From Bradyrhizobium mercantei (GTDB lineage Bacteria > Pseudomonadota > Alphaproteobacteria > Rhizobiales > Xanthobacteraceae): a stretch of DNA of 64,000 nucleotides. The stretch covers positions 364,774-428,773 of the forward strand of contig NZ_MKFI01000001.1 in assembly GCF_001982635.1 (NCBI RefSeq), written 5' to 3'. Each line of letters begins with the position of its first letter. Within the stretch, counting starts at the first letter, position 1. The position numbers and the translations under genes were made by a program. The notes under the pieces are model-generated. The model did not search any database. It saw nothing but the letters and a program-made list of their open reading frames with translations, and was not told the origin of the DNA. Below, piece by piece: positions 26,890-35,730 of this stretch.

Positions 26890-27675
26890 TCAGCGCGCCT
26901 CAGCGCTCCCCATCGCCGAGATCTCGGCCATGTCCTGATCCGACAGCTCGAAATCGAAGATGTCGAGGTTTTCCTGGAGCCGCTCGAGCTTCGAGGTGCG
27001 CGGGATCGCGGACACATTCTGTTGCACCAGCCAGCGCAGGGAGATTTGGGCTGATGTCTTGCGATAGCGGTCGCCGATCCGCGCCAGCGCGCGATCGCCC
27101 TTGACCCGCCCTTTCGCGATCGGGCTGTAGGCGACGAACGCCATGCCGTGGCGCGCGCAGGCCCCGATCACATCGGCCTGGTCCAGATATGGATGGTATT
27201 CGACCTGGTCGCAGGCGAGCGGCTCGGGGCACGCCGCCACCGCCTCCCCGATCAGCGCCGCATTGAAGTTCGAGACCCCGATATGCCGCGCCAGCCCGGC
27301 CTGCTTGACCCGCGCCAGCGCGCCGAGCGTCTCGGCTAGCGGCACCTGCGAACTGGGCCAATGCAGCAGCAACAGGTCGACCTCGGTCAGCCGCAGCCGC
27401 GCCAGGCTCTCCTTCGCGGCGCGATCGAGATCCTTCGCCATGAAATGCGTGGTCCAGATCTTGGTGGTGACGAACACCTCGTCGCGCTTGACGCCGGAGG
27501 CACGCAGCCCCTCGCCGACCTCGCGCTCATTGTCATAGATCTCGGCGGTGTCGATGTGCCGGTAGCCGAGCCGCAGCGCCTGCTCGACAATGCGCGCGCA
27601 GGTCCGTCCGCGCAGCTCCCATGTCCCAAGCCCGATCGCGGGGATCTTGGCGCCGTTGCCTTCGACGACATTCAT
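26890..27675 (-). CDS. Aldo/keto reductase
   Basis: 261 residues, AKR superfamily TIM barrel. The catalytic tetrad is visible: Asp42, Tyr47, Lys72 and His105, in the contexts HIDTAEIYDNE, VTTKIW and LLLHWPS. NADPH-binding features at the end include IPRTSKLERLQENL. It resembles 2,5-diketo-D-gluconate reductase-like enzymes (AKR5 type), but the substrate cannot be told from sequence. Full length, monocistronic. Confidence 0.93.
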   Translation of the reverse strand: MNVVEGNGAKIPAIGLGTWELRGRTCARIVEQALRLGYRHIDTAEIYDNEREVGEGLRASGVKRDEVFVTTKIWTTHFMAKDLDRAAKESLARLRLTEVDLLLLHWPSSQVPLAETLGALARVKQAGLARHIGVSNFNAALIGEAVAACPEPLACDQVEYHPYLDQADVIGACARHGMAFVAYSPIAKGRVKGDRALARIGDRYRKTSAQISLRWLVQQNVSAIPRTSKLERLQENLDIFDFELSDQDMAEISAMGSAEAR

Positions 27676-27747
27676 GCGGCCATTATGCGCGCATGACCAG
27701 GACCTGCCAACTCACGGTTCGGTTCCGCGGTGGACCGCCACTGCGGC

Positions 27748-29097
27748 TTACCGCTCCGGCTGGTAACCGTCGGTCAACGTCTTCAGGAAGGCGATGATGT
27801 CGGCCTCGTCCTGCGCCGTCATCGCCGGCGTGTCGCCGAGATGGCGCTCGAACGGCGGATCGCTGACGTCGACATTGCCGTGATACTTCTCGGGCAGGTC
27901 GTCGTATTTCCGCACCGTCCCGTCGGCGGCACGCGGGAACACCTTCTCCGGATTGGTATCGCGGAAATTATAGAAATCGAGCACCTGCTCGAGGCTGGTG
28001 AAGACGCCGTTGTGGAAGAACACGCGGCGCGTTGCCGTGTTGCGCAGGGTCGGCGTCAGAAACATCCCGCAATATTGCGTCTGCTCGGCGATGTCGGTGC
28101 GGTACGGGCCGCAGACTCCGAGGTCGAAATGATCGGGATCGCCGTTGCCGGCGAGCGCTGTGTTGCGCGGCGCGCCGAGTGCCTCATACTGATGGTCGGT
28201 GAACAGCGGCGGCAGGCCGTCGCGGGTCGGCTGCGAGGTATGACAACCGCCGCAATTGGCCTTCTCCGGATCGTTGAACAGTTGCAGGCCGCGCAGCTCG
28301 CTCTCGTTCAGCCGCGCCCTGCCCTCCAGCCAGTAGTCGAACTTGCTGCTGTAGGGATGGAAGCTCGGCTCCTCCACCTGATAGCGCGCAACCGCGAACA
28401 TCGCTTCCGCGACCAGTAGCCGCGTATTGTCGAAGACACCAGCGCCGAACAGTTCGGCAAAGCGCGGCGCATAGCTCGCCTGGCGCAGCTTCTGCGCCAC
28501 CACCTCGATGCTGCCGCCGTCCATCTCGTTGGGATCGAGCAGCGGGAAGATCGCCTGGTCCTGCAGCGTGTCGGCGCGGCCGTCCCAGAACAGTCCGCCC
28601 TGCGGCACGATGTTGACCGCGGACGCAGCGGTGCCGGTCGCGACCTTCTTGGCGCGCGCCGCCTGCTGGCCGAGCGCGGCCAGTTGCGCAAAGTCGACGA
28701 CGTTGTCGTCCTCGTCCTTCTCGGGCCCGATGCTGAAATTCGGCTGCCGCTCGAGATAGGTCAGGCCGGGCACGGCGCGCGTCCCTTGCCGGGATTGCGT
28801 GGGCCCGCCGAGCATCACCGGCCCGTCATTGGGCGGGCCATAGGCGTGGTCCGGGCTGTGACAGGATGCGCATGACAATGCGCCCGACGACGACAGCGAC
28901 GCATCGAAGAAAATCTTCTGGCCGAGCTGCGCCATCGCGGACAGCGGGGCCACAGGCGGACGCCTGAGCTGCACCGGGTTCGGGTTGGTCCCCGGAAGCT
29001 GCTTTGCATCCGGAAGCTGCTGCGTTTCGACTGCCGCAACGGCGCCGGCCATGCAGAGCAGGCCGGCGCCGAGAAGCCACAGAATGCGGCCGTTCAT
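27748..29097 (-). CDS. Di-haem cytochrome c peroxidase family protein (MauG-like)
   Basis: 449 residues with a signal peptide (LLGAGLLCMAGAVAA). Two haem-c motifs: CASCH at 76-80 and CGGCH at 282-286. The region TPTLRNTATRRVFFHNGVF carries the usual distal side of the C-terminal haem, and LGQKIFFDASLSSSG opens the first domain. Periplasmic; reduces peroxides or oxidises a protein partner. The gene starts 24 bases after the stop of an exported phosphoesterase gene on the same strand, so the two are almost certainly co-transcribed. Confidence 0.93.
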   Translation of the reverse strand: MNGRILWLLGAGLLCMAGAVAAVETQQLPDAKQLPGTNPNPVQLRRPPVAPLSAMAQLGQKIFFDASLSSSGALSCASCHSPDHAYGPPNDGPVMLGGPTQSRQGTRAVPGLTYLERQPNFSIGPEKDEDDNVVDFAQLAALGQQAARAKKVATGTAASAVNIVPQGGLFWDGRADTLQDQAIFPLLDPNEMDGGSIEVVAQKLRQASYAPRFAELFGAGVFDNTRLLVAEAMFAVARYQVEEPSFHPYSSKFDYWLEGRARLNESELRGLQLFNDPEKANCGGCHTSQPTRDGLPPLFTDHQYEALGAPRNTALAGNGDPDHFDLGVCGPYRTDIAEQTQYCGMFLTPTLRNTATRRVFFHNGVFTSLEQVLDFYNFRDTNPEKVFPRAADGTVRKYDDLPEKYHGNVDVSDPPFERHLGDTPAMTAQDEADIIAFLKTLTDGYQPER

Positions 29098-29121
29098 ATG
29101 ACGTCCAGTGTTCCCAGAGCG

Positions 29122-30816
29122 TTAGTGGTGGTGATGCTCATCCGGCGGGCTGACAATCACCGTGCCGGCGGTCGGATCGAGGAACAGCGTGTCCTGACGG
29201 TACTCGTGGTCCTGACCATGGCCGCGTTCGAAGTCGAACATGTCGGCGATCGATTCGACCTTCTCGTCGAACGAGCCGCCGCCGAGACGCTGGCCGTGCA
29301 GCCAGTTGTCCTCGATGAAACGCACCACGGAGGCCTGCGAAATCATCGTGTGGCTGACGTAGTTCCGCTTCGCGAAGGGCGAGATCACCAGGAACGGGGT
29401 ACGCGTGCCGGGACCGCAGCGGCCGTTCACCGGCTTGCCTTCGAGACCGTTCGGCTGCGTCTGCTTGCCGATGCCGCGGCCGCACTGGCCGGGACCGTTG
29501 ACCTGGTCGGCGGTCGGATCATACGAGGCGGTGATCGGTGCGACGTACTGGTGGTCGTACCAGCCGTCGGAGTCGTCATAGGTGACGATGACCGCGGTTT
29601 CGCCCCACTCCTTCTGCTTCTGCAGGAAGTTGATCAGCTCGACATTGCCCGCCTGCTCGTCGAGCGGATCGGAATTGCCGGGATGACCGTCCTGATAGGC
29701 CGGCATCTTGATGTAGGACACGGCCGGGAAGTTGCCGGCCTTCACCGAGGCGTAGAAGTCCTCGAGGTCGTAGGCATGATTGGCCGGATCGACCGTCTTG
29801 CTGCCGGGCACGTAGGTGTGGCCGACCGCATTGACCGAGCTCGGACGCGCATGGGTCGGGTTGGCGGTCGACTTGTAGTACTGGAACCAAGCGTGGTGCG
29901 GGATGTAGTCCACGATGGTGCCGTTGACGTTGCTCGAGAACGTGCTGCGGCCGCAATTGGTGGTGCCGTTGCTGTTCTTGAGCGTCAGGTCGAAGCCGCC
30001 CATGAAGCTGCCCCAGCTGATCTGCTCGGCGTTGAGCAGGTCGCCGATGTTCTTGCTGGTCATCAGGACCTGGCTGGTCGTGCTCGAGCAGGAGTCGTAG
30101 GCGGGGTCGGTATCGCCGATCAGGGTCAGGCCGCCCTGGCCGTCGGCGATCGACGACGACGTGCCGACGATGTTCTGCGCACCGTTGGTCTGACCGGACA
30201 CCACCTCGATCGCGCCGGGCGTCGACGGACCGAAGGTATCGGTCCAGTTGTTGTCGCTCATCGCGAAGTTCTGGGCGTAGTTCCAGAACGCGGTGACGGT
30301 GTTGCCGTCGAAATAGCCCATCACCTGCCCGTTGGTGCCGAAGGCGCCGACGCCGCCGGCGGTGCCGCGGCCCGTGAACTCCGGAAACAGGTCTTCCTTG
30401 CCGTTGTCCACCGCCTGCTGCTCGGGCGTGTAGGCGTGGTTCTGCGACTTGGTGTTGGCCTGGGTGCGGTCGAGACGGAACGGATTGGTCGCGCCGGTGC
30501 CGTTGGCCGGGTTGAGGTTCGGATTGTTGGTCAGCAGTCCGGCGTTGGCGAGGTTGTTCACCTTCGGCGTATGCGGCTTCGCAGTGAAGGGAATGGAGCC
30601 GGTCGGATTGGCCGCATTCGGGTAGGTCGCGAAGTAATGATCGAACGAGCGGTTCTCGTTGAAGATGACGACGAGATGCTTGATCGGCGTTGCAGTGTGG
30701 ATGTCGTGCGGATGACGATGATCGTGATCCCTGTCGTCGTGCGCGGCAGCGCTGCACGCAATTGCAGCGGCAGCAACCAGACAGACTCCGACCGTCGAAA
30801 GAAATTTGGCTTTCAC
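29122..30816 (-). CDS. Exported phosphoesterase (phospholipase C / acid phosphatase family)
   Basis: 564 residues with a GTG start at 30816, preceded by AAGGGGC. A signal peptide (VGVCLVAAAAIACSAAA) leads to a His/Asp-rich stretch (HDDRDHDHRHPHDIH). The phosphoesterase family is shown by HLVVIFNENRSFDHYFATYPN, SDNNWTDTFGPSTPG, IVTYDDSDGWYDHQYV and the late GTRTPFLVISPFAKRNYVSH. These residues form the metal-bound active site in AcpA-type enzymes. The protein ends in DEHHHH. First gene of a two-gene operon with the di-haem peroxidase. Confidence 0.92.
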   Translation of the reverse strand: MKAKFLSTVGVCLVAAAAIACSAAAHDDRDHDHRHPHDIHTATPIKHLVVIFNENRSFDHYFATYPNAANPTGSIPFTAKPHTPKVNNLANAGLLTNNPNLNPANGTGATNPFRLDRTQANTKSQNHAYTPEQQAVDNGKEDLFPEFTGRGTAGGVGAFGTNGQVMGYFDGNTVTAFWNYAQNFAMSDNNWTDTFGPSTPGAIEVVSGQTNGAQNIVGTSSSIADGQGGLTLIGDTDPAYDSCSSTTSQVLMTSKNIGDLLNAEQISWGSFMGGFDLTLKNSNGTTNCGRSTFSSNVNGTIVDYIPHHAWFQYYKSTANPTHARPSSVNAVGHTYVPGSKTVDPANHAYDLEDFYASVKAGNFPAVSYIKMPAYQDGHPGNSDPLDEQAGNVELINFLQKQKEWGETAVIVTYDDSDGWYDHQYVAPITASYDPTADQVNGPGQCGRGIGKQTQPNGLEGKPVNGRCGPGTRTPFLVISPFAKRNYVSHTMISQASVVRFIEDNWLHGQRLGGGSFDEKVESIADMFDFERGHGQDHEYRQDTLFLDPTAGTVIVSPPDEHHHH

Positions 30817-31014
30817 GTAGTGCCCCTTGATTTTACAGATTTATGACGTCGACCTGCGACAAGTTAGCCATCGCCGATGACAGCCCTGTGTAAGTTTTGT
30901 GCGAGCAACACATCGACACAACGATTCATCATCACGCGTTCGATTCACGCGTCGGTTGCAGCGACTGCGAGCGATGATTGAATCGATCTTGATCTCGATG
31001 ACGAGGGACGCGCG

Positions 31015-31920
31015 TCACGAGCCGATCTGCCCGCGCGCATATTGCGTCGGCGACAGTCCGACGTGGCGCGTGAACGCAACGCTGAACGCGCTTGCCGAAC
31101 CGTAGCCAACGCGCTCCGCGATTTCGGCGATGCCGCTTTCACTCCGACGCAGCATGTTCTTGGCCATCGCCATGCGCCAGGCCAGCAGATACTCCATCGG
31201 TGCAACGCCGACGGCGCGGCTGAACCGCTCGAAGAAGGCCGAGCGCGACAGCGCCGCCTGCTTCGCCAGTTGCGCGACGGTCCACGCCCGCGTCGGGCTC
31301 TCATGCATCCGCCGGATCGCAACCGCGAGGCGCTCGTCGGCGAGCCCGCGCACCAGGCCGGGCGACGCAGCGGTGCCGGCGGTCGAGCGCAGCGCCTCGA
31401 TCAGGAGAACCTCGAGCAGACGTGCCAGAACGACTTCGCGCGCGGGACGCCGTTCGCGGAATTCGTCCCGTACGAACTGCATCAAGGTAGCGAGCCGCGG
31501 TTCGCCGCGCACATGCACCAGTTCGGGAAGCAGCGACACCAGGAGACCTGCGTCCGGCGAGCCGAAGCTGCAATGGCCGACCAGCATCCGCAGGTCGGTC
31601 GGGCCGTGCTGGTCCCCGATTCTGAACTCTCCGGTGGCGAGCGCGACGTGAGGCGTGACGGCACCCGCCCCGGGAGGCGGCGTGAGACTCGACATCGCAA
31701 CGTCGTGAGCCGCGGGCATCAGGATGAAGTCGCCAGCGCCCAGCTCGATCGTTTGGTCGTCGTCGACCTCAAGCCGGCACCCGCCCTCGAGCACCACGCA
31801 ATAAAAAGGGTGCCCGACATCGGAGCGGCGGACCTGCCACGCCCCGGCGCCGACCACCGCCTTCGAAAACCCTGCGCTCGGCTGGAGCAGCGTGACGACC
31901 TCTGCAAGCGGGTCGATCAT
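31015..31920 (-). CDS. AraC family regulator with cupin sensing domain
   Basis: 301 residues from ATG 31920, with a strong CAGGAG site. The N-terminal half is the AraC-type cupin (SDVGHPFYCVVLEGGCRLEVDDDQTIELGAGDFILMPA). The C-terminal HTH pair includes WTVAQLAKQAALSRSAFFERFSRAVGVAPMEYLLAWRMAMA and IAERVGYGSASAFSVAFTRHVGLSPTQYARG. Divergent from the SDR gene, with a 109-base shared promoter region, so that gene is the likely target. Confidence 0.93.
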   Translation of the reverse strand: MIDPLAEVVTLLQPSAGFSKAVVGAGAWQVRRSDVGHPFYCVVLEGGCRLEVDDDQTIELGAGDFILMPAAHDVAMSSLTPPPGAGAVTPHVALATGEFRIGDQHGPTDLRMLVGHCSFGSPDAGLLVSLLPELVHVRGEPRLATLMQFVRDEFRERRPAREVVLARLLEVLLIEALRSTAGTAASPGLVRGLADERLAVAIRRMHESPTRAWTVAQLAKQAALSRSAFFERFSRAVGVAPMEYLLAWRMAMAKNMLRRSESGIAEIAERVGYGSASAFSVAFTRHVGLSPTQYARGQIGS

Positions 31921-32029
31921 ATCCGGACTCCTGCAAATGACTCTTGGACTATCAAACATAGAGGGTCCGGCCACTGACACCTATCGTCTGTGCCGGTCAA
32001 ATCACTTCCAAGAGCCCCCAGAGAACACC

Positions 32030-32779
32030 ATGCACACCATCTTGATCACCGGATGCTCGTCCGGCTTCGGACTTGAAACCGCGAAATACTTTCTCGACCG
32101 CGACTGGAACGTCGTCGCCACCATGCGCACGCCGCGCGAGGATCTGCTGCCGCGATCGGCGCATCTGCGCGTGCTTGCGCTCGACGTCAGCGATCCCGAG
32201 AGCATCCGCCGGGCCGTCGAGGCCGCGGGACCGATCGACGCCCTCGTCAACAACGCCGGCTTCGGCGCGGCATCGCCGTTCGAGGCCACGCCGATGGCGA
32301 CGATCCGCGAGCTGTTCGAGACCAACACGTTCGGTACCATGGCCTTGACGCAGGCGGTGCTGCCGCAGTTCAGGCAGCGCGGGTCCGGCGTTGTCGTCAA
32401 CGTCACCTCGACCGTGACGCTGAAATCGATTCCGCTGATCGCGTCCTACACCGCGACCAAGGCGGCGGTGAACGCGTTCACCGAGTCGATGGCGCTGGAG
32501 CTCGCGCAATTCGGCGTGCGCGCATGCCTGGTGCTGCCGGGCCGTTCGCCGGAAACGCGGTTCGGCGATACCGCACGCACCCGTGTGCAAGGTCTCGACC
32601 ACGAGGCCTATGCCGACCTCGTCGAGAGCGTCTTCGCACGCTTTGGCGAAGCCGGGCCGGTCACCTATGCAAAGGATGTGGCCGAAGCGGTGTGGCGCGC
32701 GGTGACCGATCCGTCGAGCCCGATGCGCATCCCCGCCGGTGCCGACGCCGTGATCTGGGCGGCGGAGAGCCGCGCCTAG
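32030..32779 (+). CDS. Short-chain dehydrogenase/reductase
   Basis: 249 residues from ATG 32030. Classical SDR fold: TGCSSGFG (nucleotide binding, near the start), DVSDP, NNAGFG, and the active-site SYTATKAA (Tyr-x-x-x-Lys). The loop after this (RACLVLPGRSPETRFGD) is the variable substrate lid. Substrate unknown. Divergent from a cupin-type AraC regulator and followed by a small NTF2-like gene. Confidence 0.92.
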   Translation: MHTILITGCSSGFGLETAKYFLDRDWNVVATMRTPREDLLPRSAHLRVLALDVSDPESIRRAVEAAGPIDALVNNAGFGAASPFEATPMATIRELFETNTFGTMALTQAVLPQFRQRGSGVVVNVTSTVTLKSIPLIASYTATKAAVNAFTESMALELAQFGVRACLVLPGRSPETRFGDTARTRVQGLDHEAYADLVESVFARFGEAGPVTYAKDVAEAVWRAVTDPSSPMRIPAGADAVIWAAESRA

Positions 32780-32874
32780 CGACGGAGATCACCATGCAAG
32801 ACGAATGCGTTGCCCCGGTCACCGGGGGCCAATCAGCGAAGCGGTCTCCGGATCACAGGGGATAGAGAGCAGAC

Positions 32875-33261
32875 ATGCCCGCAAACACGCCACAGGCTTG
32901 CATGGCCGACTTTACCGCAACGTTGATCGAGAGGGACATCGATTCCGCGCTGACGTTTCTCACCGATGACGTCGTGCTGTTCTACAGCAACGGGACGGCG
33001 ATATCAGGCAAGGAGGTGTTTTCCGCCACGATGCAAGCCAACTGGAGGCTGGTTGAAGACTACGAGTACTCCACCCTGGACTCGATCTGGATCACGCAAT
33101 CCGACAGCTCGGCCGCCGTCATCTACAGCTTCGCATGGACAGCCAAAGTCCGCGGCGAGAACGTTGGCGGCGGTGGCCGAGGAACCAGAGTGTTCCGCAA
33201 GGAGCACTCTGGCTGGCTCTTGGCGCACGAGCATCTGAGCACGGGGCAATGGAGGCCCTAG
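32875..33261 (+). CDS. NTF2-like / SnoaL-type protein
   Basis: 128 residues with the NTF2-like cone fold pattern: ACMADFTATLIERDIDSALTFLTDDVVLFYSNGTAISGKEVFSATMQ, then a curved sheet ending GTRVFRKEHSGWLLAHEHLS. Such proteins can be isomerases, hydrolases or ligand-binding partners; nothing here decides between these. It follows the SDR gene by 95 bases. Its stop codon overlaps the stop of a truncated gene on the other strand. Confidence 0.85.
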   Translation: MPANTPQACMADFTATLIERDIDSALTFLTDDVVLFYSNGTAISGKEVFSATMQANWRLVEDYEYSTLDSIWITQSDSSAAVIYSFAWTAKVRGENVGGGGRGTRVFRKEHSGWLLAHEHLSTGQWRP

Positions 33262-33420
33262 TCCTTCATTCCCGTAATCGAGGCGCTGACCGCCCGGGGA
33301 TCGCGCTGCGGCCCGCGGCCGCTTTCCACCTGCGCCAGGAATTCGCCGACGATCCGGTTGTATTCGTCGGGCTCCTCGATGTTGATGGCGTGGCAAGCAG
33401 CCCCGCTGCGGCTGATTGTT
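33258..33420 (-). pseudogene. 3' remnant of an alpha/beta hydrolase gene
   Basis: The minus strand reads GAACHAINIEEPDEYNRIVG and continues EFLAQVESGRGPQRDPRAVSASITGMKD to a stop. This is the ending expected of an alpha/beta hydrolase, with the catalytic His in CHAINIEEP (usually GHACNIEEP-like). The frame has no start codon and the homology stops at the end of the cupin gene, so at least 200 residues of the 5' part have been lost. Confidence 0.65.
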
Positions 33421-33790
33421 ACTGAACGACTTCGGTCAAAGGTTTGCCCTTGTCGACCACGAAGACGTTGATCAGCTTCAGCGTCTTGTCGCCGCCGATC
33501 TTGAAACCCGCATGCGGCACGCCGCGCTGGTTGATCACGCCGGCGCCGGTGGGCAATTCTCTTTGTGAACCATCCGGCAGGAGCAAGGTCGCTCCCTGAA
33601 TGACATAGACGATCTCCTCGCCATGATGCGTGTGGCGCGGGAGACTTTCTCCCGGCGGGACCTCGAGATAGACCTCAATGGCTTCCATGTTGGTCCCGGC
33701 CACGTCGGCGCGCTTCAATTCCTTGCGGACGATCTCAGCGTGAGCTGTGGTGGCAGAAGCGAGCAACAGCAGTACGGCAATACGCAGCAT
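33419..33790 (-). CDS. Secreted cupin-domain protein
   Basis: 123 residues with a signal peptide (LRIAVLLLLASATTAHA). Single cupin barrel: PPGESLPRHTHHGEEIVYVIQG (the first metal-binding motif with His-x-His...Glu) and GVPHAGFKIGGD (second motif His). Periplasmic metal-binding cupin of unknown activity. It appears to have been joined to the remnant of a hydrolase gene by a deletion. Confidence 0.85.
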   Translation of the reverse strand: MLRIAVLLLLASATTAHAEIVRKELKRADVAGTNMEAIEVYLEVPPGESLPRHTHHGEEIVYVIQGATLLLPDGSQRELPTGAGVINQRGVPHAGFKIGGDKTLKLINVFVVDKGKPLTEVVQ

Positions 33791-33868
33791 GGCAATGTCC
33801 TCCCCATTGAAAATGTCACCCCGGGCCGGCGCATCGGTTGCGCACGCGCCAGCCTGAATGCGAATCCG

Positions 33869-34297
33869 TCAGGCCGGCGTCGGTTGCAGCCGGCGTTCCC
33901 AAGGCAGCCTGGGAACCTTCACCGCAAACGCTCCGTCGCCCAGCAGCGCTTGAACGGCCAGCATGATCGCCCACACGAACGGCAGCTCCCAGCCCGCCTC
34001 CGTGAACCAATAGCCCTTGCGCAGCATCCAGAAGTGGGTTGCGCCGAGCATCATGGGGATCGTGTAGATGCTCACCCAGCGCGTATAGATGCCAAGCAAC
34101 AGCAGAACCGCCGATCCGAATTCGGCGCTCAGGGCATAGGCCAGAACCCATTCGGGATAACCGAGCTTGGCAAGGCCGTTCCACCACAGGTTGATCGGCT
34201 TGAGCACGCACTTGCCGTAGAGGTGCGCAATGAATAGCCCGGCAAGCGTCACGCGGAGCAAGAAGGCAGCATAAGGAGCAGTTCTCTGATCGATCAT
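33869..34297 (-). CDS. DoxX family membrane protein
   Basis: 142 residues from ATG 34297, with a strong GGGAGG site. Four membrane helices: APYAAFLLRVTLAGLFIAHL, LAYALSAEFGSAVLLLLGI, YTIPMMLGATHFWML and FVWAIMLAVQALLG. Matches the DoxX/SURF4 type; members are linked with redox or thiol stress in other bacteria. It lies upstream of the secreted cupin gene on the same strand with a short gap, so they may be co-transcribed. Confidence 0.87.
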   Translation of the reverse strand: MIDQRTAPYAAFLLRVTLAGLFIAHLYGKCVLKPINLWWNGLAKLGYPEWVLAYALSAEFGSAVLLLLGIYTRWVSIYTIPMMLGATHFWMLRKGYWFTEAGWELPFVWAIMLAVQALLGDGAFAVKVPRLPWERRLQPTPA

Positions 34298-34372
34298 GAG
34301 CACCTCCCAAACAGAAGTCCGTCGCAATCGCAGAAAGACGATGACCGGCCGGGCTAGCGCCGCGGCAGCAAA

Positions 34373-34582
34373 CTACGCGTCCTCGTCGAAGCGCGCCAAG
34401 GCCGCCTCGATCAGCTCGATCTCCTCGCGGAGCGTGTCATGCACGACCGATGGTTTGAAACCAGGGACGCTGGAGGCTCGAACATCGTCCAGCAGTCGCT
34501 GGCGATGGTCCCTGAGCTCTTCCAGCTTTTGACGATTCTTCAACGACACATAGCCGGCAATGATCTGCTCGATGGCATTCAT
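34373..34582 (-). CDS. Small helical hypothetical protein
   Basis: 69 residues: MNAIEQIIAGYVSLKNRQKL, then charged helices (ELRDHRQRLLDDV..., EEIELIEAALARFDED). Predicted to be soluble, helical and acidic at the end. The plain composition and normal codon bias suggest a real gene, of a type I have seen annotated as hypothetical in Bradyrhizobium. Confidence 0.6.
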   Translation of the reverse strand: MNAIEQIIAGYVSLKNRQKLEELRDHRQRLLDDVRASSVPGFKPSVVHDTLREEIELIEAALARFDEDA

Positions 34583-34887
34583 GGGAAAAATCCATGCTTG
34601 GAAATAAAAATTACAGCAATCCTCCGATTAAGCGGCCAAACCGCTTTCCTGGCAAGCCCCCATGACGCCGTGCCCCGAGTGCTAACGCTGCGGCCGGCTC
34701 TCGCGGAATCGCCAATCACTGAGTTGCCCGATGGCGCGAGCCCCCACAGCGGAGCCCATGGGTGCGATCGGCACCCGGCTTTCCCTGCGCCCTTTGTTCA
34801 CAGGGCGGCGAAACGAAAGGCAAGACTCGGGCAGATCATGTCGCGAGATCGCTTATCCATGACCACCGACCGCGCAACATACGCGGT
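34583..34887. other. Intergenic region before the paired REP-like elements
   Basis: About 300 bases with no gene I can support. Slightly AT-rich close to 34600-34620, upstream of the small helical protein, where a promoter is expected. Confidence 0.4.
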
Positions 34888-35010
34888 GTCGTCCCTGCGA
34901 ACGCAGGGACCCATAACCACGAATAGCTACCGTTGAACGACGCTCGTACGACGAGTCCCTTCCACCACATCCGCCGCGGCGTATGGGTCCCTGCTTTCGC
35001 AGGGATGACG
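34888..35010. repeat. REP-like inverted repeat element, copy 2
   Basis: Begins GTCGTCCCTGCGAACGCAGG followed by GACCCATAACCAC, and ends with GTATGGGTCCCTGC and TTTCGCAGGGATGACGC. The outer arms are inverted copies of each other, each with its own small palindrome. Same plan as 23035-23165 and 35076-35200. Confidence 0.85.
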
Positions 35011-35075
35011 CGCGGAGGGAATGCGCGGGTGATGACATCGCGTGTCTGTCATTTTGAATCGAGAACCACCCCCAT

Positions 35076-35200
35076 CGTCGTCCTGGCGAAAGCCAGGACC
35101 CATTACCCCAACTGCGCATTGTTGCGCGACGCTGGGGCCGCTGTCCCCTTCATCACGCAAAGTGGTGGTTATGGGTCCTGGCTTTCGCCAGGACGACGGC
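35076..35200. repeat. REP-like inverted repeat element, copy 3
   Basis: Begins CGTCGTCCTGGCGAAAGCC and continues AGGACCCATTACC; ends GGTGGTTATGGGTCCTGGC then TTTCGCCAGGACGACG. It lies 65 bases from copy 2. The arms differ from copy 2 by swapping CCTGGC for CCCTGC, with matching change on the other side, so base pairing is preserved. Confidence 0.85.
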
Positions 35201-35264
35201 GGAGGATGCGGCGTGAAAGCGTGATCTATCGGCTGGTAGTGAGGCGGGACAACGCCCTGCCCGC

Positions 35265-35585
35265 TCACGCCGCCGTCGGCTCGCTCGACAGCGCGGCGAA
35301 CACCGTCTCCGGCGAATGCGCGATCACCGCGAGCAGCGCGCGGGCGGGTCCCCGCGGGGCGCGCTTGCCCTGCTCCCAGTTGCGGATGGTTTCCACGGGC
35401 ACGCCGAGCTTGGCGGCGAATTCGAGCTGGGTGAGCTGGGCCCGGCGGCGCAGATCGCGCACCGCCGGCTGCGCGGCCGCAGGCGAGATCGCTGCCTCGG
35501 CCGGGAGCGCGGGCACGAGCGGGATTTCCTGCCCGTCGCGCAATTCGACGATCCGTCCGTCCGCCTTGAGCCGCAACCGCTGCAT
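35265..35585 (-). CDS. HTH (XRE/HigA-type) DNA-binding protein
   Basis: 106 residues from ATG 35585. The first half is a small basic/acidic domain (RLRLKADGRIVELRDGQEIPL). The second half is a Cro/C1-type HTH: LRRRAQLTQLEFAAKLGVPVETIRNWEQGKRAPRGPARALLAVI. This resembles MqsA/HigA-like antitoxins, but no toxin gene is next to it. It could be an orphan antitoxin or a simple repressor. An in-frame extension to 35714 has no support. Confidence 0.8.
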   Translation of the reverse strand: MQRLRLKADGRIVELRDGQEIPLVPALPAEAAISPAAAQPAVRDLRRRAQLTQLEFAAKLGVPVETIRNWEQGKRAPRGPARALLAVIAHSPETVFAALSSEPTAA

Positions 35586-35683
35586 GATGGCCCCCGTGAT
35601 GGCCGCTTTGGAGATGGCAGCATCATCCGCCAACCCCGTTAAGGCGCGATTAACGATAAACCGGCCGTCAGGCGCCTCTCTCC

Positions 35684-35730
35684 GCATGATCTTTCTCGAA
35701 AAACCGCTTCGCACTTTTTCGGACCATGCT
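35684..35730. repeat. Imperfect palindromic intergenic repeat, copy 2
   Basis: GCATGATCTTTCTCGAAAAA then CCGCTTCGCACTTTTTCGG and ACCATGC; the same element as at 7704-7750, with matched changes in the two arms. It sits directly at the end of mgtE, where it may also serve in 3'-end formation. Confidence 0.75.

Noticed and set aside
32813..32827. CCCCGGT-C-ACCGGGG hairpin after the SDR gene
   Set aside because: The one-base loop makes it a poor hairpin and there is no T run; more likely chance in GC-rich DNA.
35265..35585. Toxin-antitoxin pair around the HTH protein
   Set aside because: No RelE/HigB/MqsR-like open frame lies on either side, only REP-like elements and mgtE.
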